Shown: positions 27,371 to 36,199 of the stretch, one piece after another
Position numbering within the stretch: position 1 is the stretch's first letter
How the letters are laid out: every line of letters begins with the position of its first letter
The notes under the pieces: generated by a model
The model's database searches: none
What the model was told of the DNA's origin: nothing
Seen by the model: only the letters and a program-made list of their open reading frames with translations
DNA from: Salegentibacter salegens
GTDB lineage: Bacteria; Bacteroidota; Bacteroidia; Flavobacteriales; Flavobacteriaceae
Direction of reading: 5' to 3'
Assembly: GCF_900142975.1 (NCBI RefSeq)
Contig: NZ_LT670848.1
Coordinates: 3,658,001 to 3,722,000, forward strand
DNA length: 64,000 bases
Made by a program: the position numbers and the translations under genes

Positions 27371-30300
27371 ATGTTTTTATATCCATTTACAAGGCTAGGA
27401 ATTTTGTTATTTAATAGTTTCACTTCACACTTTTTTAAGAGTATTTTTTTTAAAACCATATGTATTTTTGTGTCAATAGTAACTTATGCGCAAGAACCTG
27501 TTTTGCAGTTTGAGCATTTAGATATGAGTGATGGTTTTTCTGATAACAGAATAAATCAGGTGATGCAGGATCAAAATGGAATTATTTGGGCTGCTACAAA
27601 ATTTGGTGTCAATAGGTACGACGGAGATCAGGTAAGATTGTATCCTTTAGCTAACAGCATTACTATTTACCAGTTACGGGTAAAAGGAGAAAATAATATC
27701 TTGGTTGGAACCGATAGAGGTTTATACAACTATAGTAAGGAAAAAGACCGATTTGAGCTTTATCGTCCCGTGGGTAAGAAAGCCACTGATACTATCTTTA
27801 ACCAGAAGATTTTTAGCATTTCCATTTCCAATTCTCACGATTTCTGGATTGGGGGAAGCACAGGAAAATTTTATTTTATTCAGGAAGGTAAAAAGAATTA
27901 TAGCTTTAATGCCTGCCAGTTAAACCCGAGCTTTCCCAATGCGGATATTATTTCCCTTTCAGAGGATAGGTATGGAAAGATATGGCTGGGAACAAGTAAC
28001 GGTGAAGTCTGGAGTTTTGATCCACGATCAAAAGCATTGCATCCTTTACAAGAAATAGAAAATCATAATCCCATTAGTGATATTTTAGTTGATAGTCAAA
28101 GTCAAGTATGGATAGCTACCTTAGGTAATGGCCTTTATAGATATAATTTGGAGTCTAAAGAACTAAGTCACTATACAGCTAAGGCTAAAAGAGGAGAAAG
28201 TATTAATAACAATGTAGTTCTGGGATTATATGAGGGTAATAATGAGCGGTTTTTTATAGGGACTGATGGAGGTGGGATTAATTTGTATGAGCCGGTAAAG
28301 GACAAATTCACCTATTTTAAACAGGAAGATGGTGAATGGGGATTATCGGATAATTCAATTTTTTGTTTTGGTAGGGGGATGCATAACGTAATATTTGCGG
28401 GTACCGTTCACGGTGGCATTAGCTACTTTGAGGATCGTATGAATGTATATAATGTTTCTCCACATAAATTAGCTTTTCAGACAGATAAACAAGGCTCCCG
28501 AATTCTTGAAGATTCCCAGGCTAATCTGTGGATCACAGCCGGGAGAAATGGCTTACGAAAGTATAATCCAAAAACAGGTGAGGTTGATATTTTTATTGAT
28601 GACAAAAATAACGACAAGGATCTATCGGGCGATATTATTCTTTCCATGTTGGAGGATGAAAAAGAGCGTATTTGGATAGGCTCATTAAGAAAAGGCTTGA
28701 ATATTTATGATACCAATAAACATAAATTTATAAGTTTCATAGGAAAAGAAAGTTTAGGTGGTATTTACGCTATTGAAAAAGGATCAGATGGACATATTTG
28801 GGTAGGAACTACAAATGGAATTGTAGTTTACAATGAGCAGCTTAACATTATACAACGGCTAAATACCCAAACCTGCGAAGGTCTAAGTGATAATAGAATA
28901 ACCAGCCTCTATAAGGATGCAAAAGGGGAAATCTGGGTAGGTACTGAAAATGGGCTAAATATTCTATCTGCAGAAGGTAAATGGTTAGATAGTTTTTATG
29001 CTTCTGATAAGAATGATACGAGCTTAAGTGGAAACCATATACTCTCAATTCAGGAAGGTCCGGATTTATCGGTTTATGTAGGAACCTATGGTTTTGGATT
29101 AAACAGGTATTCCCGAAGAGATAAAAAATTTGAACGAATAGGGGTGCAGAAAGGCTTATACGGAAAAATAGTCCGCGGCATTCTAATAGACCATCAAAAA
29201 AATATTTGGCTTAGTACCAACCTCGGGTTAAGCCGAATAAATAATGACACGATTAGTAATTTTGGAATACAGGATGGGATTACTCCTTTTCGTGGAGGGG
29301 AGGCGAGTTTAAGTAATTCTGGTCGTATTTATTTCGCGGGAAATGAAGGTTTATCATACTTTGAACCAGAAAGCCTACATCAGAAGATATCTCAACCACG
29401 TGTTTTTTTTACGGGTTTTAAAATAGTTGAAGAGGAAGGTTCTAGAGAAATAGAACCTTCCGGTTTTTTGGATAAGCAAGGATCGGATATTTTAAAACTC
29501 CAGGCGGATTTTAGCCTTTTCACCGTTAATTTTTCGAGTTCCAATTATTTCGATCTTGAAGACACAGAGTATTTTTATAAGTTAGAGGGCTTAAATAATG
29601 AGTGGCAAGCTTTAAACAAACTTAATTCCATAACTTTTTCCAATCTTGCTCCCGGAGCATATAATTTACATGTGACAACTAAAAAGGGTACAGAGGAACC
29701 CTCCATTCATAAAGCAAATATTGAGTTTTTGGTGTTACCTGCTTTTTGGCAACGCCGGGAAGTGCAAGTAATCTCATTATTGTTATTAGGCTTGAGTATA
29801 TTTTTTCTTACCAACTGGCGTAATAGAAATATTAAAAAACAGCGTGATGATTTTAAAAAGATTGTTGCTATTAGAACCAGGGAAGTAGAAAAAGAAAAGG
29901 ATAAGGCCTATAAAAATGAATTGGAATTATTGGAAACGGAAAGACAAAATGAGCAACTCAAGCAAAAAAGGTTGAGTGATGAATTGAAATTTAAAACTGA
30001 AGAACTTACTAATAGTACCTTGAGAACCGTTCATAAAAATAACTTACTAGTTGAAATAAAGGAAGATTTTATTGCGGAAGGAAAAAAGCATATTGAGCTT
30101 AAAAAATTTTTCGATCAAATCGTAGGAAAAATAGACGATAGTTTGGCCATCGATACCGAATGGAAACAATTCTACTCCATATTTAAACAGGTACATCCCA
30201 GTTTTATACCCAGCTTAAAAAAGGAGAACCCTTCTCTTACTGATAGGGAATTGCGTCTATGTGCACTGATTAAGTTAAATTTTCCTTCTCAACAAATTGC

Positions 30301-30418
30301 TACATTATTTGGTATTTCCCTGAACTCTATTAAAGTGGCCCGGCACAGATTAAGAAAAAAATTAAAGATAGAAGAAGGTATGTCCTTTGAAGATTTTTTT
30401 AAGCTTAAGGGGCTTTAG
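27371..30418 (+). CDS. PUL regulator: beta-propeller sensor, Y_Y_Y domain, TM, LuxR-type HTH
   Basis: The 1,015-residue protein has a signal region, then two seven-bladed propeller units built from Reg_prop repeats (for example IWAATKFGVNRYDG, IWLGTSNGEVW, IWVGTTNGIVVYN, IWVGTENGLNIL). A Y_Y_Y domain follows (about 700-785; FSSSNYFDLEDTEYFYKLEG), then a transmembrane helix (about 796-815), a coiled coil (820-895) and a C-terminal LuxR-type helix-turn-helix (LTDRELRLCALIKLNFPSQQ and ISLNSIKVARHRLRKKL). Unlike hybrid two-component regulators it has no histidine kinase or receiver domain. Signal from periplasmic oligosaccharide binding must reach the HTH directly. It is divergent from susC. Confidence 0.88.
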   Translation: MFLYPFTRLGILLFNSFTSHFFKSIFFKTICIFVSIVTYAQEPVLQFEHLDMSDGFSDNRINQVMQDQNGIIWAATKFGVNRYDGDQVRLYPLANSITIYQLRVKGENNILVGTDRGLYNYSKEKDRFELYRPVGKKATDTIFNQKIFSISISNSHDFWIGGSTGKFYFIQEGKKNYSFNACQLNPSFPNADIISLSEDRYGKIWLGTSNGEVWSFDPRSKALHPLQEIENHNPISDILVDSQSQVWIATLGNGLYRYNLESKELSHYTAKAKRGESINNNVVLGLYEGNNERFFIGTDGGGINLYEPVKDKFTYFKQEDGEWGLSDNSIFCFGRGMHNVIFAGTVHGGISYFEDRMNVYNVSPHKLAFQTDKQGSRILEDSQANLWITAGRNGLRKYNPKTGEVDIFIDDKNNDKDLSGDIILSMLEDEKERIWIGSLRKGLNIYDTNKHKFISFIGKESLGGIYAIEKGSDGHIWVGTTNGIVVYNEQLNIIQRLNTQTCEGLSDNRITSLYKDAKGEIWVGTENGLNILSAEGKWLDSFYASDKNDTSLSGNHILSIQEGPDLSVYVGTYGFGLNRYSRRDKKFERIGVQKGLYGKIVRGILIDHQKNIWLSTNLGLSRINNDTISNFGIQDGITPFRGGEASLSNSGRIYFAGNEGLSYFEPESLHQKISQPRVFFTGFKIVEEEGSREIEPSGFLDKQGSDILKLQADFSLFTVNFSSSNYFDLEDTEYFYKLEGLNNEWQALNKLNSITFSNLAPGAYNLHVTTKKGTEEPSIHKANIEFLVLPAFWQRREVQVISLLLLGLSIFFLTNWRNRNIKKQRDDFKKIVAIRTREVEKEKDKAYKNELELLETERQNEQLKQKRLSDELKFKTEELTNSTLRTVHKNNLLVEIKEDFIAEGKKHIELKKFFDQIVGKIDDSLAIDTEWKQFYSIFKQVHPSFIPSLKKENPSLTDRELRLCALIKLNFPSQQIATLFGISLNSIKVARHRLRKKLKIEEGMSFEDFFKLKGL

Positions 30419-30520
30419 CACCTCTAGCCGAATGGCGAAATGCGAAAGTCAAAATCATTGGGTAGACTGTCTATCCTGGGTTAAGAATGTTAGTAATGGA
30501 GTACGCTAATAGCACTAAAA

Positions 30521-30644
30521 TCTTAAACTTTTCAGCAGATGGGGCAGTGGTTTTGTCAATACTGTGGGAAGATATAGTAATGAGAAAGTATTAGCTGCCT
30601 ATTTAAAGAAACCTGTTACCTATAGCCAGTTTTTTAAAGAATAG
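30521..30644 (+). other. Possible gene remnant (no start codon)
   Basis: An open frame of about 40 codons from just after a TAA near 30521 to TAG at 30642-30644 reads NLKLFSRWGSGFVNTVGRYS and continues with protein-like composition, but has no start codon. I do not recognise it. It may be the tail of a decayed gene or chance. Confidence 0.2.
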
Positions 30645-30650
30645 TAGTTT

Positions 30651-30869
30651 CTAATGATTAGAATCTCCACCTGATTTTACTTCGCAAGTTCCGGTAGAAC
30701 AATTTCCTCCCGCACAGGCAAGTCCGAAAAGCCCCATAGCAGCAGGCCAGACGCCGAGAAGGATACCAATCCATTCTCCTTCAAATGCACTTTGCACAAT
30801 TACGAAGGTTCCTATTAAAAAATAGGCAGCTCTTATCCACGTCCAACCGGTAGCAATTCTTTTTAGCAT
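30651..30869 (-). CDS. Small YgaP-like membrane protein with cysteine-rich tail
   Basis: The 72-residue protein has two hydrophobic helices (ATGWTWIRAAYFLIGTFVIV and IGILLGVWPAAMGLFGLA) and then a tail with three cysteines in ACAGGNCSTGTCEV. It resembles DUF2892/YgaP-type membrane segments, which in some bacteria are fused to a rhodanese. Here it starts 1 bp after a rhodanese gene on the minus strand, so the split partners are probably co-expressed. The cysteines could accept sulfane sulfur or bind metal; this is inference. Confidence 0.65.
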   Translation of the reverse strand: MLKRIATGWTWIRAAYFLIGTFVIVQSAFEGEWIGILLGVWPAAMGLFGLACAGGNCSTGTCEVKSGGDSNH

Positions 30870-30870
30870 A

Positions 30871-31191
30871 TTAAGATGATATTTTACTGTTTAGTGCGGC
30901 CCAGCTTCCGCCGTTGTGAACATTCGAGAATCCGTTAGATTTTAATACACTTTTGGCTGAAGCACTTCTCATCCCCGAAGCGCAACAGGTAATTATTGGT
31001 TTATTTTTATCTTTTAGTTTATTAAGATTTGCAGATAGCGTTTGTAAAGGAATATTTTTTGATCCTTTAATATGACCATCCGAGAATTCTGCTTTACTTC
31101 TTACATCTACGATAATTCCACCTTCCTGAAGTAGTTCTTTATAATTGGGAGTAGGTTTTATACCTAAAAGCTCTTTAAGTTTTGAAATCAT
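30871..31191 (-). CDS. Rhodanese-like protein (single domain)
   Basis: The 106-residue protein carries one rhodanese domain: IIVDVRSKAEFSDGHIKGS, then the active-site loop CCASGMRSAS with the catalytic cysteine, and NVHNGGSW near the end. A leading segment of about 20 residues (LKELLGIKPTPNYKELLQ) precedes the domain. Such proteins move sulfane sulfur between thiosulfate, persulfides and acceptors. It lies 2 bp downstream of another rhodanese gene and 1 bp upstream of the YgaP-like gene. Confidence 0.88.
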   Translation of the reverse strand: MISKLKELLGIKPTPNYKELLQEGGIIVDVRSKAEFSDGHIKGSKNIPLQTLSANLNKLKDKNKPIITCCASGMRSASAKSVLKSNGFSNVHNGGSWAALNSKISS

Positions 31192-31193
31192 AC

Positions 31194-31478
31194 TTATGCT
31201 GTTTCTGAGGTTAAAAAATTGACTTCAAGCCACGATCCGCCATTTACACAATCAAATCCCTGCCTGCTGAGATAGTTTGCAGCCTGTCCGCTTCTATTTC
31301 CCGAGGCACAACATAGAATCAAGGGAGATTCCAATTCTTTCAATTCATCAAGTTTTAGTGGAATTTCATTTAACGGGATATTTACGGCGGTAGAAACACT
31401 TCCTCCCATAAATTCCCTAACTGTCCTTACATCAACTATAGTTCCCTTATTATGTTTAATTAAATCTTCTGTTTTCAT
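31194..31478 (-). CDS. Rhodanese-like protein (single domain)
   Basis: This is a 94-residue single-domain rhodanese. Visible parts are TIVDVRTVREFMGGSVSTAV, the active loop CCASGNRSGQA, and a closing GFDCVNGGSWLEV with an extra cysteine. It is the first gene of a three-gene unit (31478 down to 30651) and is preceded by the Crp/Fnr-like palindrome and -7 element at 31538-31581. A role in persulfide or thiosulfate handling follows from the family. Confidence 0.88.
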   Translation of the reverse strand: MKTEDLIKHNKGTIVDVRTVREFMGGSVSTAVNIPLNEIPLKLDELKELESPLILCCASGNRSGQAANYLSRQGFDCVNGGSWLEVNFLTSETA

Positions 31479-31537
31479 CTTAAAAAGTTTATTTGAAAAT
31501 CATGTTAATCTGTATTGAAGAATACAGAATTGAAAGA

Positions 31538-31581
31538 CAAAACTACTACTTAAGTCTTCTTACTACAGTCACTTTTGTTAC
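31538..31581 (-). promoter_or_regulatory. Promoter A: Crp/Fnr-like dyad plus -7 element, rhodanese unit
   Basis: On the minus strand the dyad GTAACAAAAGTGAC (31568-31581; one mismatch from a 5-4-5 palindrome) is followed by a 22-bp spacer and then TAGTTTTG, which matches TAnnTTTG (about 31538-31545). The same arrangement, with the same 22-bp spacer, occurs before the SQR/RND genes (39962-40005). The spacing places the dyad near -41.5. Confidence 0.6.
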
Positions 31582-31618
31582 ATAACCGATTAGAAAACAA
31601 GGGAAAGCAAAAAAAAAA

Positions 31619-31642
31619 CAGGATGGCATAATAACCATCCTG
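31619..31642 (-). terminator. Terminator of the DUF302 / RND transcription unit
   Basis: The stem CAGGATGG / CCATCCTG with an 8-base loop is followed on the minus strand by a long T run (the A run at 31608-31618). It lies 34 bp after the DUF302 stop codon and separates that gene from the rhodanese promoter. Confidence 0.8.
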
Positions 31643-31675
31643 AAATTAAAATTTAAGAAATTTGATGACCGAGAT

Positions 31676-32065
31676 CTAAGAAAGTCTTTCGATCACCGTT
31701 TTTAGTTTAGAGCGCACGTCTTGTGCAATATCTCCAAGTTTGTTGTTCTCTACAGCAGTCATAGAAGCCACAGGATCTACTGCAGAAACTTCAGTTTTTC
31801 CATCTTCTGTTTCCTGTACAATTACGTTGCAAGGTAGCATTGTACCAATCTTGCTTTCAGCAGAAATTGCCTGGTGGGCCATTTTCGGGTTGCAAGCTCC
31901 AAGAATTCTGTACTTTCTAAAATCTACATCGAGTTTCTTTTTGAAGGTTTCCTTTACATCTATTTCAGTAAGAATACCAAAACCTTCCTCTTTTAATTCT
32001 TTGGTCACTTTATCTATAGCCTCCTCGAATGAATCGTTTAGGATTTTTGAAAAATAATAGCTCAT
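31676..32065 (-). CDS. DUF302 domain protein
   Basis: The 129-residue protein is a full DUF302 domain: YYFSKILNDSFEEAIDKVTK, EGFGILTEIDVKETFKKKL and CNPKMAHQAISAESKIGTML with the conserved cysteine, then PCNVIVQET. No signal peptide is seen. The family has unknown function and often occurs next to sulfur-handling or metal-stress genes in Bacteroidota and Proteobacteria. It lies 183 bp downstream of the YgaP-like gene and just before a strong terminator. Confidence 0.85.
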   Translation of the reverse strand: MSYYFSKILNDSFEEAIDKVTKELKEEGFGILTEIDVKETFKKKLDVDFRKYRILGACNPKMAHQAISAESKIGTMLPCNVIVQETEDGKTEVSAVDPVASMTAVENNKLGDIAQDVRSKLKTVIERLS

Positions 32066-32248
32066 AATATAGTTTTTTTTTGATTACCCTTAAAGTTAAT
32101 TGTTTTCTAGCGTGGGAAGAAAAAGGAATTATTAATCTTATGTGAATTTCCTAAGAATTTTTTCTCCCTCGAGCTTATTTTTAGAATATAGTTCAGATCC
32201 AGTTTTAAAACTATTTTTAAGCTGAATTCCAGGAATCTTCCCGATTAT

Positions 32249-32458
32249 CTAGCACTTTTGGCCGGGTTTCACTTCATCTGTCACTCCCAGCCTTTCCAGG
32301 ATCTTATCCATAAGACACCAGTGGGTAAGAGAGGATTGAAGCAGGTTTGCGCCTACAAAAGCGGTAAACCACAACCAGTTTATATTTACATAGACGGCTA
32401 ATAGAAGGCTAACAATCACAAAGGTTCCTGCTATTCCACGTACAACTCTGTTTTTCAT
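32249..32458 (-). CDS. DUF2892 / YgaP-like inner-membrane protein
   Basis: The 69-residue protein has two hydrophobic stretches (GTFVIVSLLLAVYVNINWLW and FVGANLLQSSLTHWCLMDKI) and the family ending LERLGV, with one cysteine in the second helix and one at the C-terminus. YgaP-type segments are normally attached to a rhodanese. Here it stands alone, 17 bp after the small PII-like gene. It may take part in thiol or sulfide handling at the membrane. Confidence 0.8.
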   Translation of the reverse strand: MKNRVVRGIAGTFVIVSLLLAVYVNINWLWFTAFVGANLLQSSLTHWCLMDKILERLGVTDEVKPGQKC

Positions 32459-32475
32459 TTTAATTAATTTTAGGA

Positions 32476-32781
32476 TTAGATATAATTTTCAATGTTAACC
32501 ACTGCCACCCTTATAGGATTATTGGTTTCCAGGTTCTCATTAAATTCTGAAACTAAATCAAACAGCAGTTCGATCTTTTCATTTTCGGTAAAGGAGAAGA
32601 ACATAAGCGATTCGTTCCCGCCTTTTTCTCCCGGAAACCAGCTCACGGTAGCAATGACCGAGTTGGTGTTTTTATAACCGTCTATTTCAGTACGGCTAAA
32701 GGCTTCAATATTTGCCTTTTTAAAGATGTTGAGGATCTCTTTCTGAAATTCAGCAACACTTGTTACTATTAGTAGCTTCAT
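32476..32781 (-). CDS. Small PII/CutA-like protein of unknown function
   Basis: The 101-residue protein has a predicted ferredoxin-like alternation of strands and helices (MKLLIVTSVAEFQKEILNIF, IEAFSRTEIDGYK, then NPIRVAVVNIENYI). This is reminiscent of PII-like proteins such as those beside metal or RND efflux genes. There are no cysteines or histidines in an obvious metal site. It lies between the RND permease and the DUF2892 gene. The fold assignment is tentative and rests on pattern only. Confidence 0.5.
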   Translation of the reverse strand: MKLLIVTSVAEFQKEILNIFKKANIEAFSRTEIDGYKNTNSVIATVSWFPGEKGGNESLMFFSFTENEKIELLFDLVSEFNENLETNNPIRVAVVNIENYI

Positions 32782-32924
32782 TTTATTAGGTTTAATGTTT
32801 ATAGTTTAAAAGTTGTTGTCAGTTCTCGGTTATCAGTTATTTTCTTTTCCGCCGCAGACTGTGGGGAAGAAACTCGTAATTCTAGCCATTTACACAAACT
32901 CACAACCCACAACTGACAACTGAT

Positions 32925-35900
32925 TTACATCACCTCCTCATTCTCTCTTTTTTGCATCACATTTGTTTTCGCATCAAGGCCTTCATACTTTTTCCGCTCT
33001 ATCATATAGTACACTAACGGCACTACCAGCAGCGTAAGGATAGTTGAGACAATAGTTCCTCCCATTAGAGAGATCGCCAGCCCCTGGAAAATTGGGTCAA
33101 AGAGAATCACGAATGCTCCTATTACAACAGTTCCTGCAGTTAAAAGGATTGGAGTAGTTCGCACGGCACCAGCTTCTATCACTGCCTGTTTCAACGGAAT
33201 TCCGTCTTCTAGCCGCAGGTTCACAAAGTCGATGAGCAACACCGAGTTCCTAACCATAATTCCTGCAAGGGCAATCATCCCTATAAAAGAAGTTGCGGTA
33301 AAGAAAGCTCCCATAATCCAATGCCCCAGTACGATCCCAATAAGGGAAAGCGGGATAGCGACCATCATCACGATTGGTGCGCGATAATTCTGAAACCAGC
33401 CTACGATAAGAATATAGATTATGAAGATCACTCCTAGGAAGGCAATTCCCAAGTCTCTAAAGACCTCAAGGGTTATTTGCCATTCTCCATCCCATTTTAC
33501 GGTATAGTCATCTTCCAGCTCAGGTTGTTGCAGGTAAAGCTCGTCAAGTTCATAACCTGCAGGAAGCTCGATCTCTTTTAATTTATCTTCCATTCCAAGG
33601 ATGGCGTAGACAGGGCTCTCCAGCTCTCCGGCCATATCGGCCAGCACATAGACCACGCGTTTTTGATTCTTTCTGAAAATGCTTTTTTCCCTAACCTTTT
33701 CCTGGATCTGAACAAGATCTGCCACACTTACCATTTGCCCGGTTTGCGATACCATCTTGATCTGGGAAATATCTACCGGAGTAGATTTTTCCTGTTCTGC
33801 CAGTGCAAGGATGATCCCGACTCTTTGGGTTGCATTTTCATCATATAAATGTGCAATTGCTCTTTCTCCCAAAGCGGCATTCATTGTATGAACGATTTGC
33901 TGCGGAGCAATTCCATAGCGCATTGCTTTTTCCTTGTCGATCTCGAAATGATATTCGGTCTGGTCTGCCTCTACCATCCAATCCACATCTACCACATCTG
34001 GAGTTTGTTTCAGGATTCCCTGGATCTCATCAGCAATTTCCATTTGCTTCTCATAATCGGGTCCGTAAACTTCAGCAACAATTGTTGACATTACGGGAGG
34101 TCCCGGTGGTACTTCCACGATCTTGACATTGGCATCAAACTTTGCCGCGATCTTCTGAATATCGGGTCTTAGCAATTTCGCGATGTCATGGCTTTGTTCA
34201 CTTCTTTCGCTCTTGTCTTTCAGGTTTACCTGAATATCCGCAGTGTTACTTGCGCCTCTCAAGTCATAATGCCTCACGAGTCCGTTGAAGGTTATAGGAG
34301 CAGATGTTCCAACATAACTTTGGTAATTCACCACCTCGGGTCTTTGGGACAGGTGCTGTCCAATTTCTCTAGAGACCGTTGCAGTTCGCTCCAAAGTTGT
34401 GCCTTCAGGCATATCTATCACCACTTGGAATTCATTCTTGTTGTCAAACGGAAGCATTTTCACAGCAACCGATTTGGTGAAGAACAAGGCTACAGAGCCC
34501 AACAACAACAGCATAGTGGTACCTAGAAAGATCCAACGGGTTCTTTTGTTATTAATAAGCGGCCTTTCCAGTTTATTATAGATCTTATAGATTCTAGTGT
34601 CCTCAATTTGTTCTGCTTTTTCTTCCTCGCCTTTTTTACCAGCCTTTTCTCTTAGGAAAATTAGCCCCAGGTAAGGTGTAATGGTTAGTGCTACGAACAA
34701 TGACAGAATCATTGCAATGGAAGCTCCAATAGGCATCGGGCTCATATATGGCCCCATCAATCCGCTTACAAAGGCCATTGGCAATACCGAAGCAATTACC
34801 GTGAACGTTGCAAGAATAGTAGGGTTCCCCACTTCGTTGATGGCATAAAGGGCAGCCTGCTTGAACGGCAGCCGCTTCATCTTGAAATGCCGGTGCATAT
34901 TTTCGGCTATGATAATGGAGTCATCCACCACGATCCCTGTTACAAATACAAGAGCAAAAAGGGTAATTCTATTTAATGTGTAATCCAGTAAATAGTAACT
35001 TAGCAGCGTAAGTGCAAAGGTAACCGGGACAGAAAGGAAAACTACCAATCCCCCGCGCCAGCCCATTGCCAGCATCACTACCAGGGTAACTGCGATAATG
35101 GCTCCAATCAAATGCAGCAGCAGTTCTGCCACCTTGTGAGAAGCCGTTTCTCCATAGTTTCGGGTAACTTCTACATGTACATCATCCGGAATAAGATTTG
35201 TTTTCAGGTGTTCCACCTTGTCAATGATCACATCGGCTATTTTCATAGCATCTGCACCTTTGACCTTAGCCACCGATATGGTCACCGCAGGATATTCCGA
35301 AGAAAAATTATTTCCGGCTTCAGAACCTTTTCCGTAGCCAAAAGAAACGTATTCCTTAGGTAATTCAGGTCCTTCGATCACTTCAGCAATCTGGTACAAA
35401 TAAACCGGCTGTTGCTGCTGAGTACCAATGATAAGGGTCTCCACATCTTCAGCAGATTCCAGGAAACTTCCTGTGTTCACCAAGAATTCAGTATCATTCT
35501 GATTAAAACTTCCGGAGGAAAGCTGCTGATTGCTGGCCTGGATCATTTCAGCAACGCCGAGGAAATCCACTCCGCTGGAGGCCATTTTCTCCTTGTCCAG
35601 CACCACACGTACCTGCCTGCTACGACCACCAATCTTGTTGGTAATGGAAACATCGGGCACTTTTTCTATTTCGTGCGTAAGTTCATTGGCAATTTGCCTA
35701 AGCTGGTAATCATCATAAGTTTCACTCCATAAGGTAAGGCCCAGCACGGGAACATCATCGATGGCGCGGGTCTTCACCAGCGGCATCGTGGCGCCCTGCG
35801 GCATCTGGTCCATATGCTTCATAAGTTCATTATAAAGCTTTACATAGGAACGTTCAATATCTTCGCCCACCAGAAATTGCACGGTCACCATTCCCTGTTC

Positions 35901-36173
35901 CTTCATTGAAGTGGAATAGATATATTCTACCCCTGGAATATTGGAAACCATTTTCTCAAGCGGTTGTATCACCCGCGACTCAAGTTCTGTGGGGCTTGCA
36001 CCGGGATAACCAACAAAGATATCGGCCATTGGTACATCGATCTGGGGTTCTTCTTCCCTGGGGATCAAAAACGAACTGTACACTCCAATAACCATAAACA
36101 CGATCATTAGTAGTACCGTAAGTTTCGAATCCATAAAGCCTTTGGCAATTTTGCCTGCTAATCCTTCTTTCAT
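32925..36173 (-). CDS. RND efflux permease (AcrB/CusA-like)
   Basis: The 1,082-residue protein has the complete RND architecture: an N-terminal transmembrane helix (LTVLLMIVFMVIGVYSSFLI), PREEEPQIDVP, two large periplasmic loops, and the transmembrane motif FVTGIVVDDSIIIAENMHRH with the proton-relay aspartates. A C-terminal half repeat follows (IGMIALAGIMVRNSVLLIDF). It pumps substrates by proton exchange with the adaptor and TolC encoded just upstream. Heavy-metal or hydrophobic-compound subclass cannot be fixed by eye. The whole RND/MFP/TolC segment looks richer in G+C than its neighbours, which might point to transfer. Confidence 0.9.
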   Translation of the reverse strand: MKEGLAGKIAKGFMDSKLTVLLMIVFMVIGVYSSFLIPREEEPQIDVPMADIFVGYPGASPTELESRVIQPLEKMVSNIPGVEYIYSTSMKEQGMVTVQFLVGEDIERSYVKLYNELMKHMDQMPQGATMPLVKTRAIDDVPVLGLTLWSETYDDYQLRQIANELTHEIEKVPDVSITNKIGGRSRQVRVVLDKEKMASSGVDFLGVAEMIQASNQQLSSGSFNQNDTEFLVNTGSFLESAEDVETLIIGTQQQQPVYLYQIAEVIEGPELPKEYVSFGYGKGSEAGNNFSSEYPAVTISVAKVKGADAMKIADVIIDKVEHLKTNLIPDDVHVEVTRNYGETASHKVAELLLHLIGAIIAVTLVVMLAMGWRGGLVVFLSVPVTFALTLLSYYLLDYTLNRITLFALVFVTGIVVDDSIIIAENMHRHFKMKRLPFKQAALYAINEVGNPTILATFTVIASVLPMAFVSGLMGPYMSPMPIGASIAMILSLFVALTITPYLGLIFLREKAGKKGEEEKAEQIEDTRIYKIYNKLERPLINNKRTRWIFLGTTMLLLLGSVALFFTKSVAVKMLPFDNKNEFQVVIDMPEGTTLERTATVSREIGQHLSQRPEVVNYQSYVGTSAPITFNGLVRHYDLRGASNTADIQVNLKDKSERSEQSHDIAKLLRPDIQKIAAKFDANVKIVEVPPGPPVMSTIVAEVYGPDYEKQMEIADEIQGILKQTPDVVDVDWMVEADQTEYHFEIDKEKAMRYGIAPQQIVHTMNAALGERAIAHLYDENATQRVGIILALAEQEKSTPVDISQIKMVSQTGQMVSVADLVQIQEKVREKSIFRKNQKRVVYVLADMAGELESPVYAILGMEDKLKEIELPAGYELDELYLQQPELEDDYTVKWDGEWQITLEVFRDLGIAFLGVIFIIYILIVGWFQNYRAPIVMMVAIPLSLIGIVLGHWIMGAFFTATSFIGMIALAGIMVRNSVLLIDFVNLRLEDGIPLKQAVIEAGAVRTTPILLTAGTVVIGAFVILFDPIFQGLAISLMGGTIVSTILTLLVVPLVYYMIERKKYEGLDAKTNVMQKRENEEVM

Positions 36174-36199
36174 TTCGTAGTAGTTTTATTGCTGAAGAC

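Noticed and set aside
33830..34526. Several plus-strand frames within the RND permease gene
   Set aside because: Antisense shadows in a higher-G+C gene; composition is rich in Ser/His/Leu and shows no domain.
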